Shown here piece after piece: positions 24,776 through 34,218 of a stretch of DNA of 51,253 nt (its first letter is position 1; every line of letters begins with the position of its first letter). The notes beneath the pieces are model-generated. The model ran no database searches, was not told the origin of the DNA, and saw only the letters and a list, made by a program, of their open reading frames with translations. Source of the DNA: Nocardia uniformis NBRC 13702 (GTDB lineage: Bacteria; Actinomycetota; Actinomycetes; Mycobacteriales; Mycobacteriaceae); assembly GCF_001613345.1 (NCBI RefSeq), contig NZ_BDCE01000024.1, positions 1 through 51,253 on the forward strand. The letters are read 5' to 3'. The position numbers were made by a program, and so were the translations under genes.

Positions 24776-24904
24776 CTAACCTGCCGCTTGCCCTCGGTCA
24801 CGCACGCGGCAACCCAGGGTGGTGAGGGCGGCGAGCGCCATCGGGGCCGCGACGATGACCACCGCGGCGAACAGTCCGGGCCTGGCCAGCGCTTGTCGTC
24901 GCAT
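24776..24904 (-). CDS. Candidate 42-residue single-pass membrane protein
   Basis: ATG 24904 is preceded by a strong ribosome site (GAGGAGA, seven bases upstream). It encodes a basic start (MRRQALARPG), a hydrophobic helix (LFAAVVIVAAPMALAALTTLGC) and a short basic tail ending at the TAG at 24776-24778. The positive-inside arrangement is sensible. The coding strand faces the RAM gene, whose stop is 43 bp away. No family is recognised. Being so short it may be chance, but the ribosome site and the single clean helix together are unusual for non-coding high-GC DNA. Confidence 0.5.
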   Translation of the reverse strand: MRRQALARPGLFAAVVIVAAPMALAALTTLGCRVRDRGQAAG

Positions 24905-25059
24905 GCCGATCTCCTCGCTCGAGCGCACCGCGAATCGCCCCGCACCGCTCCATCAGGGAGAACCGCCTGACCAACCACCGAAAACTGTAGCGTGGCGACC
25001 GGTCGGGCCCCTGGTAGCAACACACCCGCCACATGGCCCCGTCATTTGCCACAGCTCCC

Positions 25060-25151
25060 CGTCATGCCGGCGTACTTGTGGCCGGAATCCACCGCAGGCA
25101 GCTCGGGTGCCACGGGTGTGGATCCCGGCCAAATAACGCGCCGGGATGACG
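25060..25151. repeat. Dispersed imperfect palindrome, copy 2
   Basis: Same family as 9693-9785. The left arm is CGTCATGCCGGCGTAC..., the right arm ends ACGCGCCGGGATGACG. It lies 46 bp beyond the trpD stop. A further partial arm (CCCCGTCATTTGCC) occurs about 22 bp to the left. Confidence 0.85.
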
Positions 25152-25197
25152 AGGTGCCCTCGCCGGGCTCACGAAGAACCCGTCGGGCGGAAGTCGT

Positions 25198-26247
25198 TCA
25201 GTCCGAACCGAGTTCGTTGGTGAGCGCGGCCCAGCGGTCCAGCAGTGCGGCCGCCGCGCCGGAGTCGACGGCGGTGGCGACGCGCTTCAGCGCGAGACCC
25301 AACCGCTCGTGCAGGTCGATATCGATACCGTCGAGTTCGAAGGCGACAATGGCGGCGGCGGAGTTCAGCAGTACCGCGTCGCGGACCGGACCGGGTTCGC
25401 CCGCGAACATATTGCGGGCGATAGCGGCGTTGGTGGCGGCGTCGCCGCCCTTCAGAGCGTCGGCGCTGACCCGGGGAATGCCGAGTTCGAGCGGGTCGAT
25501 GGTGCTCTCGCGGCGGTTACCGCCCGCGACCACCCAGACATCGGTGGTGTCGGTCGTAGTGATCTCGTCGAGCCCGTCATTGCCGCGAACCACCAGCGCC
25601 GACGCACCGCGCTCGGTGAAAACGCCCGAGTAGGTCGGCAGCAGGTCGGCGAAGGCGCAGCCGATGAGTCCGGCGCGCGGCTGGGCCGGATTGGTGAGCG
25701 GCCCGAGCACATTGAAGACGGTCGGGATACCGATCTCACTGCGCGCGGGCCCGGCGAAGCGCAGCGCGGGATGGAACATGGGCGCGAAGCAGAAGCCGAT
25801 GCCGACCTCGCGGACACAGCGGCCCACCGCGTCGGGTCCGAGCGCGATCTTCACCCCCAGGGCCTCGAGTACATCCGCGCCGCCGGATTTGGAGGAGGCG
25901 GCCCGGTTACCGTGCTTGACCACCGGAACTCCGCTGGCCGCCACCACGATCGAGGACATGGTGGAAATATTGACGCTGCCGGAGCGATCCCCGCCGGTGC
26001 CGACGATATCGACGGCCCCGAAATCGAGGTCGACGCGGCGCGCGTGGCCCAGCATGCCCGAGGCGAGGCCGGTGAGCTCGGACAGCGACGGCCCCTTCAT
26101 CTTCATCGCCACGCCGAATGCCGCGATCTGCGCGGAGGTGGCGTTATCGGTGAAGATCTCGTTCATCGCCCACGCGGCCTCATCGGTGGAAAGGTCACGT
26201 CCCTCGGTGAGGGTGGCGAGGATGTCCCTCCAACTGCGCGCGCTCAT
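25198..26247 (-). CDS. trpD: Anthranilate phosphoribosyltransferase
   Basis: Transfers phosphoribosyl from PRPP to anthranilate, the second step of tryptophan synthesis, in the cytoplasm. Hallmarks are DIVGTGGDRSGSVNISTMSSIV (PRPP pyrophosphate site), VVKHGNRAASSKSGGADVLEALG (KHGN motif), APMFHPALRFAGPARSEIGIPTVFNVLGPLTNP, and GNDGLDEIT. Length 349 is normal. ATG 26247 is chosen for the AGAGAAGAG ribosome site and the typical SWRDILATLTEGRDLS start. It lies apart from other trp genes, just as M. tuberculosis trpD (Rv2192c) sits next to ctaE-qcrCAB. No leader-peptide attenuator is seen. Confidence 0.96.
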   Translation of the reverse strand: MSARSWRDILATLTEGRDLSTDEAAWAMNEIFTDNATSAQIAAFGVAMKMKGPSLSELTGLASGMLGHARRVDLDFGAVDIVGTGGDRSGSVNISTMSSIVVAASGVPVVKHGNRAASSKSGGADVLEALGVKIALGPDAVGRCVREVGIGFCFAPMFHPALRFAGPARSEIGIPTVFNVLGPLTNPAQPRAGLIGCAFADLLPTYSGVFTERGASALVVRGNDGLDEITTTDTTDVWVVAGGNRRESTIDPLELGIPRVSADALKGGDAATNAAIARNMFAGEPGPVRDAVLLNSAAAIVAFELDGIDIDLHERLGLALKRVATAVDSGAAAALLDRWAALTNELGSD

Positions 26248-26338
26248 GCTCTTCTCTCCCACGATGGTTCGGGCACACCAGTGCTTGACAGCAGCCTAGT
26301 GGGCTGCGCGAACGTTTTTCGCCCCACGGGGCCGTCCC

Positions 26339-26371
26339 CGTCATTCCGGCGCGTTGTTGGCCGGGATGACG
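26339..26371. repeat. Dispersed palindrome, short derivative
   Basis: Only the outer ends of the 90-bp element remain: CGTCATTCCGGC, nine bases, then GCCGGGATGACG (one mismatch). It lies about 60 bp past the stop of the gene at 26432 and before trpD. Downstream, GAC(G/A)AACGGGTCAG is repeated twice at 26367-26405. Confidence 0.75.
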
Positions 26372-26431
26372 AACGGGTCAGCGACCCGGGACGACAAACG
26401 GGTCAGTTCAGTCCCCGGCACGACGAGGGGG

Positions 26432-26836
26432 TCAGTGCGGCGGTTGCAGGGCGCGCCAGCCCAGCGCATCCCCTTCGTGCCGCTGCGCGAGCCCGGCCAT
26501 CCGGGATCTTTCCTGTGCGCAGTGCAGCGCGTCCAGGATTTGTACCCGCTGCACAATCAGGTCGAGCGGTTCGCCGTCCCCGACTGCCTGCACCGTGTAC
26601 CCCTCCTGCGCGACAATCGCCCGCACCGCCTCCACCTGCGCGGCGGGCAGGCGCAGTACATGCCGGAGCACCACCGGCTGCTCCGCCACCCATTCGGTCG
26701 CCCGCCCCAGCGCCCTCGAACACGCTTCGGTGTCATCGAAACTCGACGCCACCTCCACCAGGTCCGCGCGCATGGGATCCAGCGCCGGTGCGCCGTCGCG
26801 CCGGAACAGTCGCCGCCACCACGAGTTCGACGCCAT
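26432..26836 (-). CDS. Conserved-looking hypothetical protein
   Basis: Not recognised. A 134-residue soluble protein that opens [14 protein letters not shown] and ends in a His/Gln-rich tail. The middle ([56 protein letters not shown]) reads as a beta-alpha-beta unit like those of small ACT- or RraB-like domains; this is only a resemblance. It starts at ATG 26836 with AGAGGA five bases upstream; an in-frame GTG seven codons earlier is possible. It lies between trpD and ctaE, divergent from the latter, with normal codon use for the region. No signal peptide or membrane segment. Confidence 0.7.
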   Translation of the reverse strand: MASNSWWRRLFRRDGAPALDPMRADLVEVASSFDDTEACSRALGRATEWVAEQPVVLRHVLRLPAAQVEAVRAIVAQEGYTVQAVGDGEPLDLIVQRVQILDALHCAQERSRMAGLAQRHEGDALGWRALQPPH

Positions 26837-27083
26837 CTTGTCCTCTTTCTTTCCCACCGGACCTTCGATTTCCCACCGTATTCGCTCTTGCCGATTTCTC
26901 AGGCGCGTGCTCTACCTTGGCTCCTGTACCCGTCCCCGGCCGCCTCCAGGGCGCAAAAGCCCTGCTCGGGAGACACGCCGAGCGACCGACGAGAGGCCCT
27001 CTCGCGCTGGGGTTTCCGACACGAATCTCCAACTTTCGTACCCGGCTACACCTGTCGTACTACGAAGAGTCATACTTACCGGC

Positions 27084-27701
27084 GTGACGACCGCAGTAGG
27101 GACCCCAGGATCGGCCATTACCCAGCGTGTGCATTCGCTGAACCGGCCCAACATGGTGAGCGTCGGTACCATCATCTGGCTGTCGAGCGAGCTGATGTTC
27201 TTCGCTGGCTTGTTCGCCATGTACTTCGTTGCTCGCGCGCAGGCGAACCCCGATCTGGGGTGGCCGATGGCGCCGACCCACCTGAACATGAGCCTCGCTG
27301 TGCCCGTGACCGCGGTGCTGGTCGCATCCTCCTTTACCTGCCAGATGGGTGTTTTCGCGGCGGAGAAGGGTGATGTTTTCGGGCTGCGGCGCTGGTACAC
27401 CATCACCCTGATCATGGGCACGTTCTTCGTGCTCGGCCAGGGCTACGAGTACTACAGCCTCGTGCAGGAGGGCACCTCGATCTCCAGCAGCGTGTACGGC
27501 TCGGTGTTCTACATCACCACCGGCTTCCACGGTCTGCACGTCATCGGCGGTTTGATCGCCTTCGTATTCCTGCTGGTGCGTACGACGCTCAGCAAGTTCA
27601 CTCCGGCGCAGGCGACCGCCGCGATCGTCGTGTCCTATTACTGGCACTTCGTCGACATCGTCTGGATCGGCTTGTTCGCCGTTATCTACTTCGTCCGCTA
27701 A
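27084..27701 (+). CDS. ctaE: Cytochrome c oxidase subunit III
   Basis: Integral membrane subunit of the aa3-type terminal oxidase, which in actinobacteria forms a supercomplex with cytochrome bcc. It has 205 residues and five hydrophobic helices, with [20 protein letters not shown], the Glu-containing [38 protein letters not shown] and [20 protein letters not shown]. The start is GTG 27084, placed by comparison with the family ([30 protein letters not shown]). A CATACT -10-like element seven bases upstream would make it leaderless. It begins the ctaE-qcrC-qcrA-qcrB operon, 58 bp before qcrC. Confidence 0.95.
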   Translation: MTTAVGTPGSAITQRVHSLNRPNMVSVGTIIWLSSELMFFAGLFAMYFVARAQANPDLGWPMAPTHLNMSLAVPVTAVLVASSFTCQMGVFAAEKGDVFGLRRWYTITLIMGTFFVLGQGYEYYSLVQEGTSISSSVYGSVFYITTGFHGLHVIGGLIAFVFLLVRTTLSKFTPAQATAAIVVSYYWHFVDIVWIGLFAVIYFVR

Positions 27702-27759
27702 TCGGACAGCCGCAATCAGCTTTCGCACAGTCGGTTCCGTCTACTCCAAAGGGACACAG

Positions 27760-28626
27760 ATGAGTTCATCTCCCCCGTCAGCGCCAGATCCCAGCGGCCC
27801 CGGGATCGGCGAGGCCACCAAGATCCGTAAGCAGCGACGTAACAAGCGGCGCTTCGCGGGTGCTCTGGTACTTCTGATGGGCCTCGTCGGGGCCGGATTC
27901 GCGGCGTCGGCGCTGACCCCGGACGCGCAGGTCGCGACCGCGCAAGAGGACCAGTCCGCGCTCCTGCGCGAGGGTAAGCAGCTCTACGACACCTCCTGTG
28001 TCACCTGCCACGGCGTCAACCTGCAGGGTGTACAGGATCGCGGCCCGAGCCTCATCGGCGTCGGCGAGGCCGCGGTGTACTTCCAGGTGTCCTCCGGTCG
28101 TATGCCCGCTGCCCGCAATGAGGCGCAGATCGAGCGCAAGCCCGCGAAGTTCGATGCCCGGCAGACCGATGCCATGGGCGCGTACATCGCTTCGAAGGGT
28201 GGCGGCCCCACCGTGGTGCGCGACGCCAATGGCGAGATCGCGCAGGAATCCCTCATCGAGGGTGGGGATCTGGGCCGTGGCGGCGAGCTGTTCCGCATGA
28301 ACTGCGCGTCCTGCCACAACTTCACCGGTAAGGGTGGTGCGCTGTCGTCCGGTAAGTACGCGCCGCCGCTGGAACCTGCCAGTGAGCAGCAGATCTACAC
28401 GGCCATGCTGACCGGCCCGCAGAATATGCCGAAGTTCTCCGACCGGCAGCTGACGCCGGAGGAGAAGCGCGACATCGTCGCCTACGTCAAGGATGCCACC
28501 GAGACCACCTCCTTCGGTGGTTACGGTCTGGGCGGTTTCGGTCCCGCCACCGAGATGGTCGCCGCGTGGATCATCGGCATCGTCGCACTGGTCGGTTCGG
28601 CCATGTGGATCGGATCGCGATCATGA
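27760..28626 (+). CDS. qcrC: Cytochrome bc1 (bcc) complex, diheme cytochrome c subunit
   Basis: Membrane-anchored diheme cytochrome c that passes electrons from the Rieske/cytochrome b core to cytochrome aa3, replacing a soluble cytochrome c. It has an N-terminal membrane helix ([22 protein letters not shown]). Two heme-binding CXXCH motifs are CVTCH (near residue 80) and CASCH (near 182), with axial Met candidates after each. A C-terminal helix is [20 protein letters not shown]. Length 288 is as in M. tuberculosis. The stop overlaps an ATG (ATGA at 28623) that opens a 26-codon ORF reaching exactly to the qcrA start. Confidence 0.96.
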   Translation: MSSSPPSAPDPSGPGIGEATKIRKQRRNKRRFAGALVLLMGLVGAGFAASALTPDAQVATAQEDQSALLREGKQLYDTSCVTCHGVNLQGVQDRGPSLIGVGEAAVYFQVSSGRMPAARNEAQIERKPAKFDARQTDAMGAYIASKGGGPTVVRDANGEIAQESLIEGGDLGRGGELFRMNCASCHNFTGKGGALSSGKYAPPLEPASEQQIYTAMLTGPQNMPKFSDRQLTPEEKRDIVAYVKDATETTSFGGYGLGGFGPATEMVAAWIIGIVALVGSAMWIGSRS

Positions 28627-28703
28627 GCGCGTCAGGCCCGGAGACGGCAGCGCAGCGTAACCACGGAGGGCCCGCGCACATGATCAATTGGACACAGTCA
28701 TGA
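28623..28703 (+). CDS. Candidate 26-residue ORF nested between qcrC and qcrA
   Basis: ATG 28623 overlaps the qcrC stop as ATGA, and the TGA at 28701-28703 overlaps the qcrA ATG as ATGA. The peptide ([20 protein letters not shown] then INWTQS) is hydrophilic and has no known family. The double overlap means ribosomes leaving qcrC could translate it and hand on to qcrA. It may be a coupling peptide, or the frameshifted remainder of a longer QcrA N-terminus such as the one M. tuberculosis has. Expression is unproven. Confidence 0.4.
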   Translation: MSASGPETAAQRNHGGPAHMINWTQS

Positions 28704-29854
28704 GTGAACAGGAGCACAAAGGCATGGCGGGCACCCCCGCTGAGGAGAACCTCACCGAGGAACAGCTCGACGCGATGTCGCGTGATGAGCTGGTCGAGCT
28801 CGGCACCAAGCTCGACGGTGTCGATGTCGCCTACCGCGCGCCGCGTTGGCCGGTGCCGGGCACCCGCGCCGAGAAGCGAGCCGAGCGTCAGGTGGCGCTG
28901 TGGTTCGGGATCTCCGCGCTGTCCGCGCTCGCGCTGATCGGTGTGTTCCTCTTCTGGCCGTGGACCTACAAGTCCCGCAATGAAGAGGGCAATGCGGTTT
29001 TCAACCTGTATACCCCGCTGGTCGGTCTGACCCTGGGTATCTCGGTGCTGGCCATCGGCGTCGCGGTGGTGCTGATCCGCAAGAAGTTCATTCCGGCCGA
29101 GATCTCCATCCAGGACCGCCACGACGGCATGTCCTCGGAGACCAACCGCCGCACCCTGGTCGCCGAGCTGCAGGACGCGCTGGACACCTCCACGCTGGCC
29201 CGCCGCAAGATGATCACCCGGACCGCTGGTCTGGGCGCGGGTCTGCTGGGCGTCGGCGCGCTGTTCGTCTTCGTCGGCGGCATGGTGAAGAACCCGTGGG
29301 CCAAGGGCGACAAGTCGCCGCTGTGGGTGTCGGGTTGGACCCCGGATTACGAGGGCCAGACCATCTACCTGCGCCGTGACACCGGTCGCCCGGACGACAT
29401 CGTGCTGGTACGTCCGGAGGATATGGACGCGGGCTCCATGGAGACCGTCTTCCCGTGGAAGGAAGAGTGGCGTGGTGATCACCACGCGACCTTCCAGTCG
29501 CTGCGCGGTATCCGTAACTCCGTCATGCTGATTCGCCTGCGCACCGAGGACGCCGAGAAGGCGATCAAGCGCAAGGGCCAGGAGAGCTTCAACTACGGCG
29601 ACTACTTCGCCTACTCGAAGATCTGCACCCACCTGGGCTGCCCGACGTCGCTGTTCGAGCAGCAGACCAACCGGATCCTCTGCCCCTGCCACCAGTCGCA
29701 GTTCCTGGCGACCGAATGGGGTAAGCCGATCTTCGGTCCCGCCGCCCGCGCGCTGCCGCAGCTGCCGATCACCGTCAACTCCGAGGGCTACCTGGTCGCC
29801 GCACACGACTTCATCGAGCCCCTCGGACCGGCCTTCTGGGAGCGTCGTTCATGA
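28700..29854 (+). CDS. qcrA: Rieske iron-sulfur subunit of the bcc complex
   Basis: Carries the 2Fe-2S cluster that takes the first electron from menaquinol. It has three N-terminal membrane helices ([62 protein letters not shown]), typical of actinobacteria instead of one. The Rieske domain has cluster motifs CTHLGC (residues 310-315) and CPCHQSQF (about 328-335), then [14 protein letters not shown]. It has 384 residues. ATG 28700 is preferred to the TTG at 28688. It is shorter at the N-terminus than M. tuberculosis QcrA by some 30-40 residues by my reckoning. It overlaps qcrB by ATGA at 29851. Confidence 0.96.
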   Translation: MSEQEHKGMAGTPAEENLTEEQLDAMSRDELVELGTKLDGVDVAYRAPRWPVPGTRAEKRAERQVALWFGISALSALALIGVFLFWPWTYKSRNEEGNAVFNLYTPLVGLTLGISVLAIGVAVVLIRKKFIPAEISIQDRHDGMSSETNRRTLVAELQDALDTSTLARRKMITRTAGLGAGLLGVGALFVFVGGMVKNPWAKGDKSPLWVSGWTPDYEGQTIYLRRDTGRPDDIVLVRPEDMDAGSMETVFPWKEEWRGDHHATFQSLRGIRNSVMLIRLRTEDAEKAIKRKGQESFNYGDYFAYSKICTHLGCPTSLFEQQTNRILCPCHQSQFLATEWGKPIFGPAARALPQLPITVNSEGYLVAAHDFIEPLGPAFWERRS

Positions 29855-31476
29855 GTCCTAGCAAAGCGGCCGCACAGGCCAACGAGATCGACGAGCGGTA
29901 TCACGCCGCCGCGTTCCTGAAGCGGTCCATCAATAAGGTCTTCCCGACGCACTGGTCGTTCCTGCTCGGTGAGATCGCGCTGTACTGCTTCATTATTCTG
30001 CTGCTGTCGGGTGTGTACCTGACGCTGTACTTCGATCCGTCCATGGCGGAGACCGTCTACAACGGCTCCTACCAGCCGCTGCGCGGTGTGACGATGTCGA
30101 AGGCGTACGAGACGGCGCTGAACATCTCCTTCGAGGTGCGCGGTGGTCTGTTCGTCCGCCAGGTGCACCACTGGGCGGCGCTGCTGTTCGCGGCGTCGAT
30201 CATCATTCACCTGTTCCGCATCTTCTTCACCGGCGCGTTCCGCAAGCCGCGTGAGGCGAACTGGGTGATCGGCTCGCTGCTGCTCATCCTGGCCATGTTC
30301 GAGGGCTTCTTCGGTTACTCGCTGCCCGACGACCTGCTGTCGGGTACCGGTCTGCGGGCGGCGTTCGGTGGTATCACCATGGGTATTCCGGTGGCCGGTA
30401 CCTGGATGCACTGGCTGATATTCGGCGGTGACTTCCCGGGCACGATTATCATTCCGCGCCTCTATATCGCGCACGTCCTGCTGTTGCCGGGCATCATGCT
30501 GGCGCTCATCGCGGCGCACGTGGCGATTGTCTGGTACCAGAAGCACACCCAGTTCCCCGGCCCCGGCCGTAAGGAAACCAACGTCGTCGGTGCGCGCATC
30601 GTGCCGGTGTTCGCCGCCGATCAGGGCGCGTTCTTCGCCTTCACCCTCGGCATCATCGCCATCATGGGTGGCGTCCTGCAGATCAACCCGATCTGGAACC
30701 TGGGTCCCTACAACCCGTCTCAGGTCTCCGCGGGTTCGCAGCCGGACTTCTACATGATGTGGACCGACGGTATGGCGCGCCTGATGCCGGCGTGGGAGCT
30801 CTACCTGGGCCCCTACACGGTTCCGGCGGTGTTCTGGGTCGCGCTGGTCATGGGCTTGGTGTTCACCGTGCTGATCGCCTACCCGTGGATCGAGAAGCGT
30901 CTCACCGGCGATACCGCTCGCCACAACCTGCTGCAGCGTCCGCGCGATGTGCCGGTTCGTACCGCGATCGGCGCCATGGCCATCACGTTCTACGTGGTGT
31001 TGACCCTGTCCTGCGTGAACGACATCATCGCGCTGCAGTTCGACATCTCGCTGAACGCGACGACCTGGATGGGTCGTATCGGCCTGCTGCTGGGCCCGCC
31101 GCTGGCGTACTTCGTGACCTACCGCTTCTGTATCGGTCTGCAGCGCAGCGATCGCGCGGTGCTGGAGCACGGTGTGGAGACCGGTGTCATCAAGCGCCTG
31201 CCGCATGGTGAGTACATCGAGATCCACCAGCCGCTGGGCCCGGTGGACTCGCACGGTCACCCGATTCCGCTGGAGTACCAGGGCGCACCGGTGCCGAAGA
31301 AGATGGTGAAGCTGGGTTCGGCGGGTAAGCCGGGCTCGGGTTCCTTCCTCTTCCCCGATACCCCCGCCGAGGTGGAGCAGAACGCCGCCATCGCGCACGA
31401 GGAAGAGCACACCATGCTGGCCGCCCTGGAAAGCCACCAGGACACCTCCAGCAATGGCAAGCACAGCGAGCACTGA
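29851..31476 (+). CDS. qcrB: Cytochrome b subunit of the bcc complex
   Basis: Membrane subunit holding the two b hemes and the quinone sites. Eight hydrophobic segments lie in residues 30-440. Heme ligands are in [41 protein letters not shown] and in the helix with [28 protein letters not shown]. The Qo-site region is [28 protein letters not shown]. The C-terminal tail of about 90 residues, rich in His and Pro, is the actinobacterial extension. It has 541 residues. The M. tuberculosis homologue is the target of telacebec-type inhibitors. It ends the operon and is followed by a strong terminator. Confidence 0.97.
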   Translation: MSPSKAAAQANEIDERYHAAAFLKRSINKVFPTHWSFLLGEIALYCFIILLLSGVYLTLYFDPSMAETVYNGSYQPLRGVTMSKAYETALNISFEVRGGLFVRQVHHWAALLFAASIIIHLFRIFFTGAFRKPREANWVIGSLLLILAMFEGFFGYSLPDDLLSGTGLRAAFGGITMGIPVAGTWMHWLIFGGDFPGTIIIPRLYIAHVLLLPGIMLALIAAHVAIVWYQKHTQFPGPGRKETNVVGARIVPVFAADQGAFFAFTLGIIAIMGGVLQINPIWNLGPYNPSQVSAGSQPDFYMMWTDGMARLMPAWELYLGPYTVPAVFWVALVMGLVFTVLIAYPWIEKRLTGDTARHNLLQRPRDVPVRTAIGAMAITFYVVLTLSCVNDIIALQFDISLNATTWMGRIGLLLGPPLAYFVTYRFCIGLQRSDRAVLEHGVETGVIKRLPHGEYIEIHQPLGPVDSHGHPIPLEYQGAPVPKKMVKLGSAGKPGSGSFLFPDTPAEVEQNAAIAHEEEHTMLAALESHQDTSSNGKHSEH

Positions 31477-31501
31477 GTTCGCTTCAGTCGCTGAGAAGTA
31501 C

Positions 31502-31539
31502 GGGAAGGCCCCGAGTCGATATCGACTCGGGGCCTTCCC
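31502..31539 (+). terminator. Perfect 38-bp palindrome terminator after qcrB
   Basis: GGGAAGGCCCCGAGTCGAT is followed directly by its exact complement, then CCTTT. It is 25 bp beyond the qcrB stop. A degenerate palindrome with ATGCCGG/CCGGCAT arms follows at 31573-31605 and may be a decayed copy of the dispersed element. Confidence 0.9.
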
Positions 31540-31629
31540 CTTTGTCGATGCGGCACAGCCCCGTCGCCCGTCAATGCCGGTACCACCCCGTCACCCCGGC
31601 ATGCCCCGGCACAACCTCGATGGCTGGGG

Positions 31630-32850
31630 TCATCGCGGCGCTCGTGGGGTGACGACATGGCGTGGGTCCACCGGGGCGGATTCCGCCTTCATGGCGTTCA
31701 GTGGCCCTTCCAGCATGCGGCGTTGACGCAATGCGATGTGCTGGTCACTGCCGAGTGATCCCCGGCGGCGCAGCCGTTCTCGGACCACCGCGATCCGTCG
31801 GAGCGTGAAGACGGCCGGATGATTGCGTGGTGGGATGCCGTCGGGATCGAAGAAGTCGCCCACGATTCCCGCCGACCCGCCCCATACGATCCGGGACAGC
31901 ACGGGGCGCAGTACGGGTGCGCTGATACCCCACAGCGCTTGCGGCAGTACGCGTTCCGGGCGCAGTCCGCCGGTCAGCAGGGCCTTGGTGAGCACCTCGG
32001 TGTCCTCGTCCGGCGGCGCGAAGATCATATCGGTCGCGTAGGCGATATCGGTGGCGTCGGAGATGGAGTGCGGGAGCAGTTCCTCGGGAACGCCCATGAG
32101 GTAGCCGATCCAGTACCAGAGCTGCCGTACCGCCTCGGTTTCCTTCTCCCCCAGTCGCATATCGAGCAGATCGTGCATCGTTAGCGGCAGCAGCAGGAAG
32201 CCGTGAATGGTCGCCGCCATACCTGTGGTGTGGATGGGTTCGCCCCAGGTCGGATTCCACCGACCGCACGTGCGCAGGTGACGGCGGACCATGGCATGGA
32301 CGAATCGGATTCGGATGGTGGCGTCGAAGCCCGCCCCTCCGGGTACCAGCGCTCCGGGTTCGGTGGCGGCCAGCACCCAGCGTGAGGTCTCCTCGTAACG
32401 CTTCGCGGCCATCTTCTCCGACCGCGAGTTCATGGCCTGCGGCTTGTTGAGATCGCCGTAGGCGTAGGCGCTGAGTAGGGTGCCGCCCACGCCGATGATG
32501 ACGGCGGGCGCGAATCGCCACCATAGCTGCGCACCCCAGCGCACCTGCTCCGCGTCGAACCAGTCCGGCGGATTCAGCGAGGGCGTCAATAGTTTCCGCA
32601 ATGAGTCCGGAGCACCTGGCAGGTCCGGATTCCGGGTGCGTAGCGCCTCGCCGAGCAGCCGCCACCCCGCTCCGCGGCCCAGTGTGGTGAAATCCGCTAC
32701 GGCGGCATCGATATCCGTATCGGTACGGAACAGTCCGGCGACGACACGGTCGACCACATGGTCGGGGAACCTCCGCCGCGCATTGCCGATACGTTCGGCC
32801 CGCTCCGCATCTATGGGAATCAGCTGCTGATTCATCTCGTCCACTCTCAT
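31630..32850 (-). CDS. DUF2236 (MpaB/latex-clearing-type) oxygenase-like protein
   Basis: Member of the heme-dependent oxygenase family that includes rubber oxygenase Lcp and fungal MpaB. The family core is visible: RFAPAVIIGVGGTLLSAYAYGDLNKPQAM, then IRIRFVHAMVRRHLR with the conserved Arg and His, and PIHTTGMAATIHGFLLLPLTMHDLL. It has 406 residues from ATG 32850 and lacks a Tat signal, so unlike Lcp it is probably cytoplasmic and its substrate is a smaller lipid or terpenoid. The AraC-type gene starts 82 bp away in the opposite direction and is the likely former regulator. ATG 32835 is an alternative start. Confidence 0.82.
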   Translation of the reverse strand: MRVDEMNQQLIPIDAERAERIGNARRRFPDHVVDRVVAGLFRTDTDIDAAVADFTTLGRGAGWRLLGEALRTRNPDLPGAPDSLRKLLTPSLNPPDWFDAEQVRWGAQLWWRFAPAVIIGVGGTLLSAYAYGDLNKPQAMNSRSEKMAAKRYEETSRWVLAATEPGALVPGGAGFDATIRIRFVHAMVRRHLRTCGRWNPTWGEPIHTTGMAATIHGFLLLPLTMHDLLDMRLGEKETEAVRQLWYWIGYLMGVPEELLPHSISDATDIAYATDMIFAPPDEDTEVLTKALLTGGLRPERVLPQALWGISAPVLRPVLSRIVWGGSAGIVGDFFDPDGIPPRNHPAVFTLRRIAVVRERLRRRGSLGSDQHIALRQRRMLEGPLNAMKAESAPVDPRHVVTPRAPR

Positions 32851-32932
32851 CGAAGTCCTGTCTTCGACGTTATCGAGCGGTTTTTCGCCGAGTAAGCCGC
32901 CAATCGGCCCGGTACTTGCTACTTTCCGCCAT

Positions 32933-34029
32933 ATGGCGAATTCGGCTCGCCCACCGCGGTGGGAGGTACCGCGGCCAGCGGCGTCGACGCGGTATCTCCT
33001 CGATACCGCACGCGACCACGACATTCCCGATGAGGTCTGCCTGGATGGCACCGGCCTGCGCGCCGGCGAGCTCGATGATCCGCTGGCGGTGGTGCTACCC
33101 GAGCAGGAGTTGCGGGTTATTCGCAATCTCCTGGCCCAGGGCGGCGATCCGCGTGACCTCGGCGTCGAGACCGGACTGCGGTACTCGCTCACCAGCACCG
33201 GACTGCTGGGTTACGCCCTGCTGTCGAGTGCCACCCTGCGCGATGCCATCGAAGTGCTGTCCAGGTTCGCAGTGCTGCTATCCGTGTACTTCGAGGTCAC
33301 CTATACCGAGACGAGTGCGGGCATCGTGGTGGAGGTGCACGACGGCGATGTGCCGGCCGATGTGCGCCCCTTCCTGCTGGCCCGCGATATGGTCGCTGGA
33401 TACCGCGTTGCGTCGCTCCTGCTGTCCTCCACTGTGATGGAGCTGATCGCGGGAATGGATCGGCCGATTCCCTTGCAGTTCCGGGGTTTTCGCCCCGGCG
33501 ATTCCGAGATGGCGGATGTGGCGAAGTGGGCGGCGGCCGCGCGCGCCTTGGTCGCCCCGTTCGGTCTGACCCTGGACATCGAATTCCACGCTCCCCGCGA
33601 CGCTTTCACCATTCCGCACGAAATTCTCGATCAGGCCATGCCCGCCCCGACCCGTTCACGACGGCCCTGGTTCTGCAACAGTGCGAGGAACTTCTCGACC
33701 AACGCTCCCGCTTCACCGGTATGGCGGCGCGGGTCCGACATCTCCTGGTGCGCGCCCCGGCGCATATGCCTTCCATGGCAGCCGCCGCGCGGGCCCTCGA
33801 TATCTCCGAACGCACCCTGCACCGGCGACTGGCCGACGAGCACACCACCTTTCGCGCCATTGTCAACGAGGTCCGGGAAACCCTGGCCGTCGAACTGCTC
33901 GCCGAGGGCCTCACGGTCGAAACGGTGGCCCGCCACCTGGGCTACGCCGATGCCGCCGCCTTCACCCACGCCTACCGCCGCTGGCGCGGAAAACCCCCTG
34001 GGCGGTCGATAGATCGAGCTGCCTACTGA
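32933..34029 (+). pseudogene. AraC-family regulator broken by a one-base frameshift
   Basis: Frame one, from ATG 32933, encodes a typical AraC effector-binding domain of the Arabinose_bd type (RYLLDTARDHDIPDEVCLDG to TIPHEILDQAMP, residues 15-236). At about 33645 homology passes to another frame (PDPFTTALVLQQCEELLDQRSRFTGMAARVRHLL, then the HTH MAAAARALDISERTLHRRLADEHTTF and VARHLGYADAAAFTHAYRRWRG), which ends at TGA 34029. One extra base in the CCCC run at 33642-33645 would restore a protein of about 365 residues. Without it frame one continues as nonsense to 34012. Either the gene is inactive or the base was missed in sequencing. Divergent from the oxygenase gene. Confidence 0.88.
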
Positions 34030-34038
34030 CAGTGTGGT

Positions 34039-34083
34039 TACGATATCGCCGACCACTTCGGCTACGCCGACAGCACCTTCAAC
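34039..34083 (+). pseudogene. Scrap of a second AraC-type DNA-binding domain
   Basis: Ten bases after the broken AraC gene the sequence reads YDIADHFGYADSTFN, matching the second helix-turn-helix pattern of AraC proteins (compare VARHLGYADAAAFTHAYRRW just upstream). Nothing further of the domain follows. It could be a leftover from a duplicated or recombined regulator. Confidence 0.45.
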
Positions 34084-34218
34084 CTCGGTAGTTGTCCGAT
34101 TCCGCCATCGAGTCCTGATTTCCGCCAATCGCGTACCCGATGGCAGTTCTCGGGTGATCATTGAATCGAAAATGTGAACCGCCGTGTCGTCACATTCCGT
34201 GACTAAGGGGTTGCCGCA

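Noticed and set aside
29788..31473. 561-codon open frame antisense to qcrB.
   Set aside because: His/Arg/Gln-rich shadow of a highly biased gene; qcrB is certain on the other strand.
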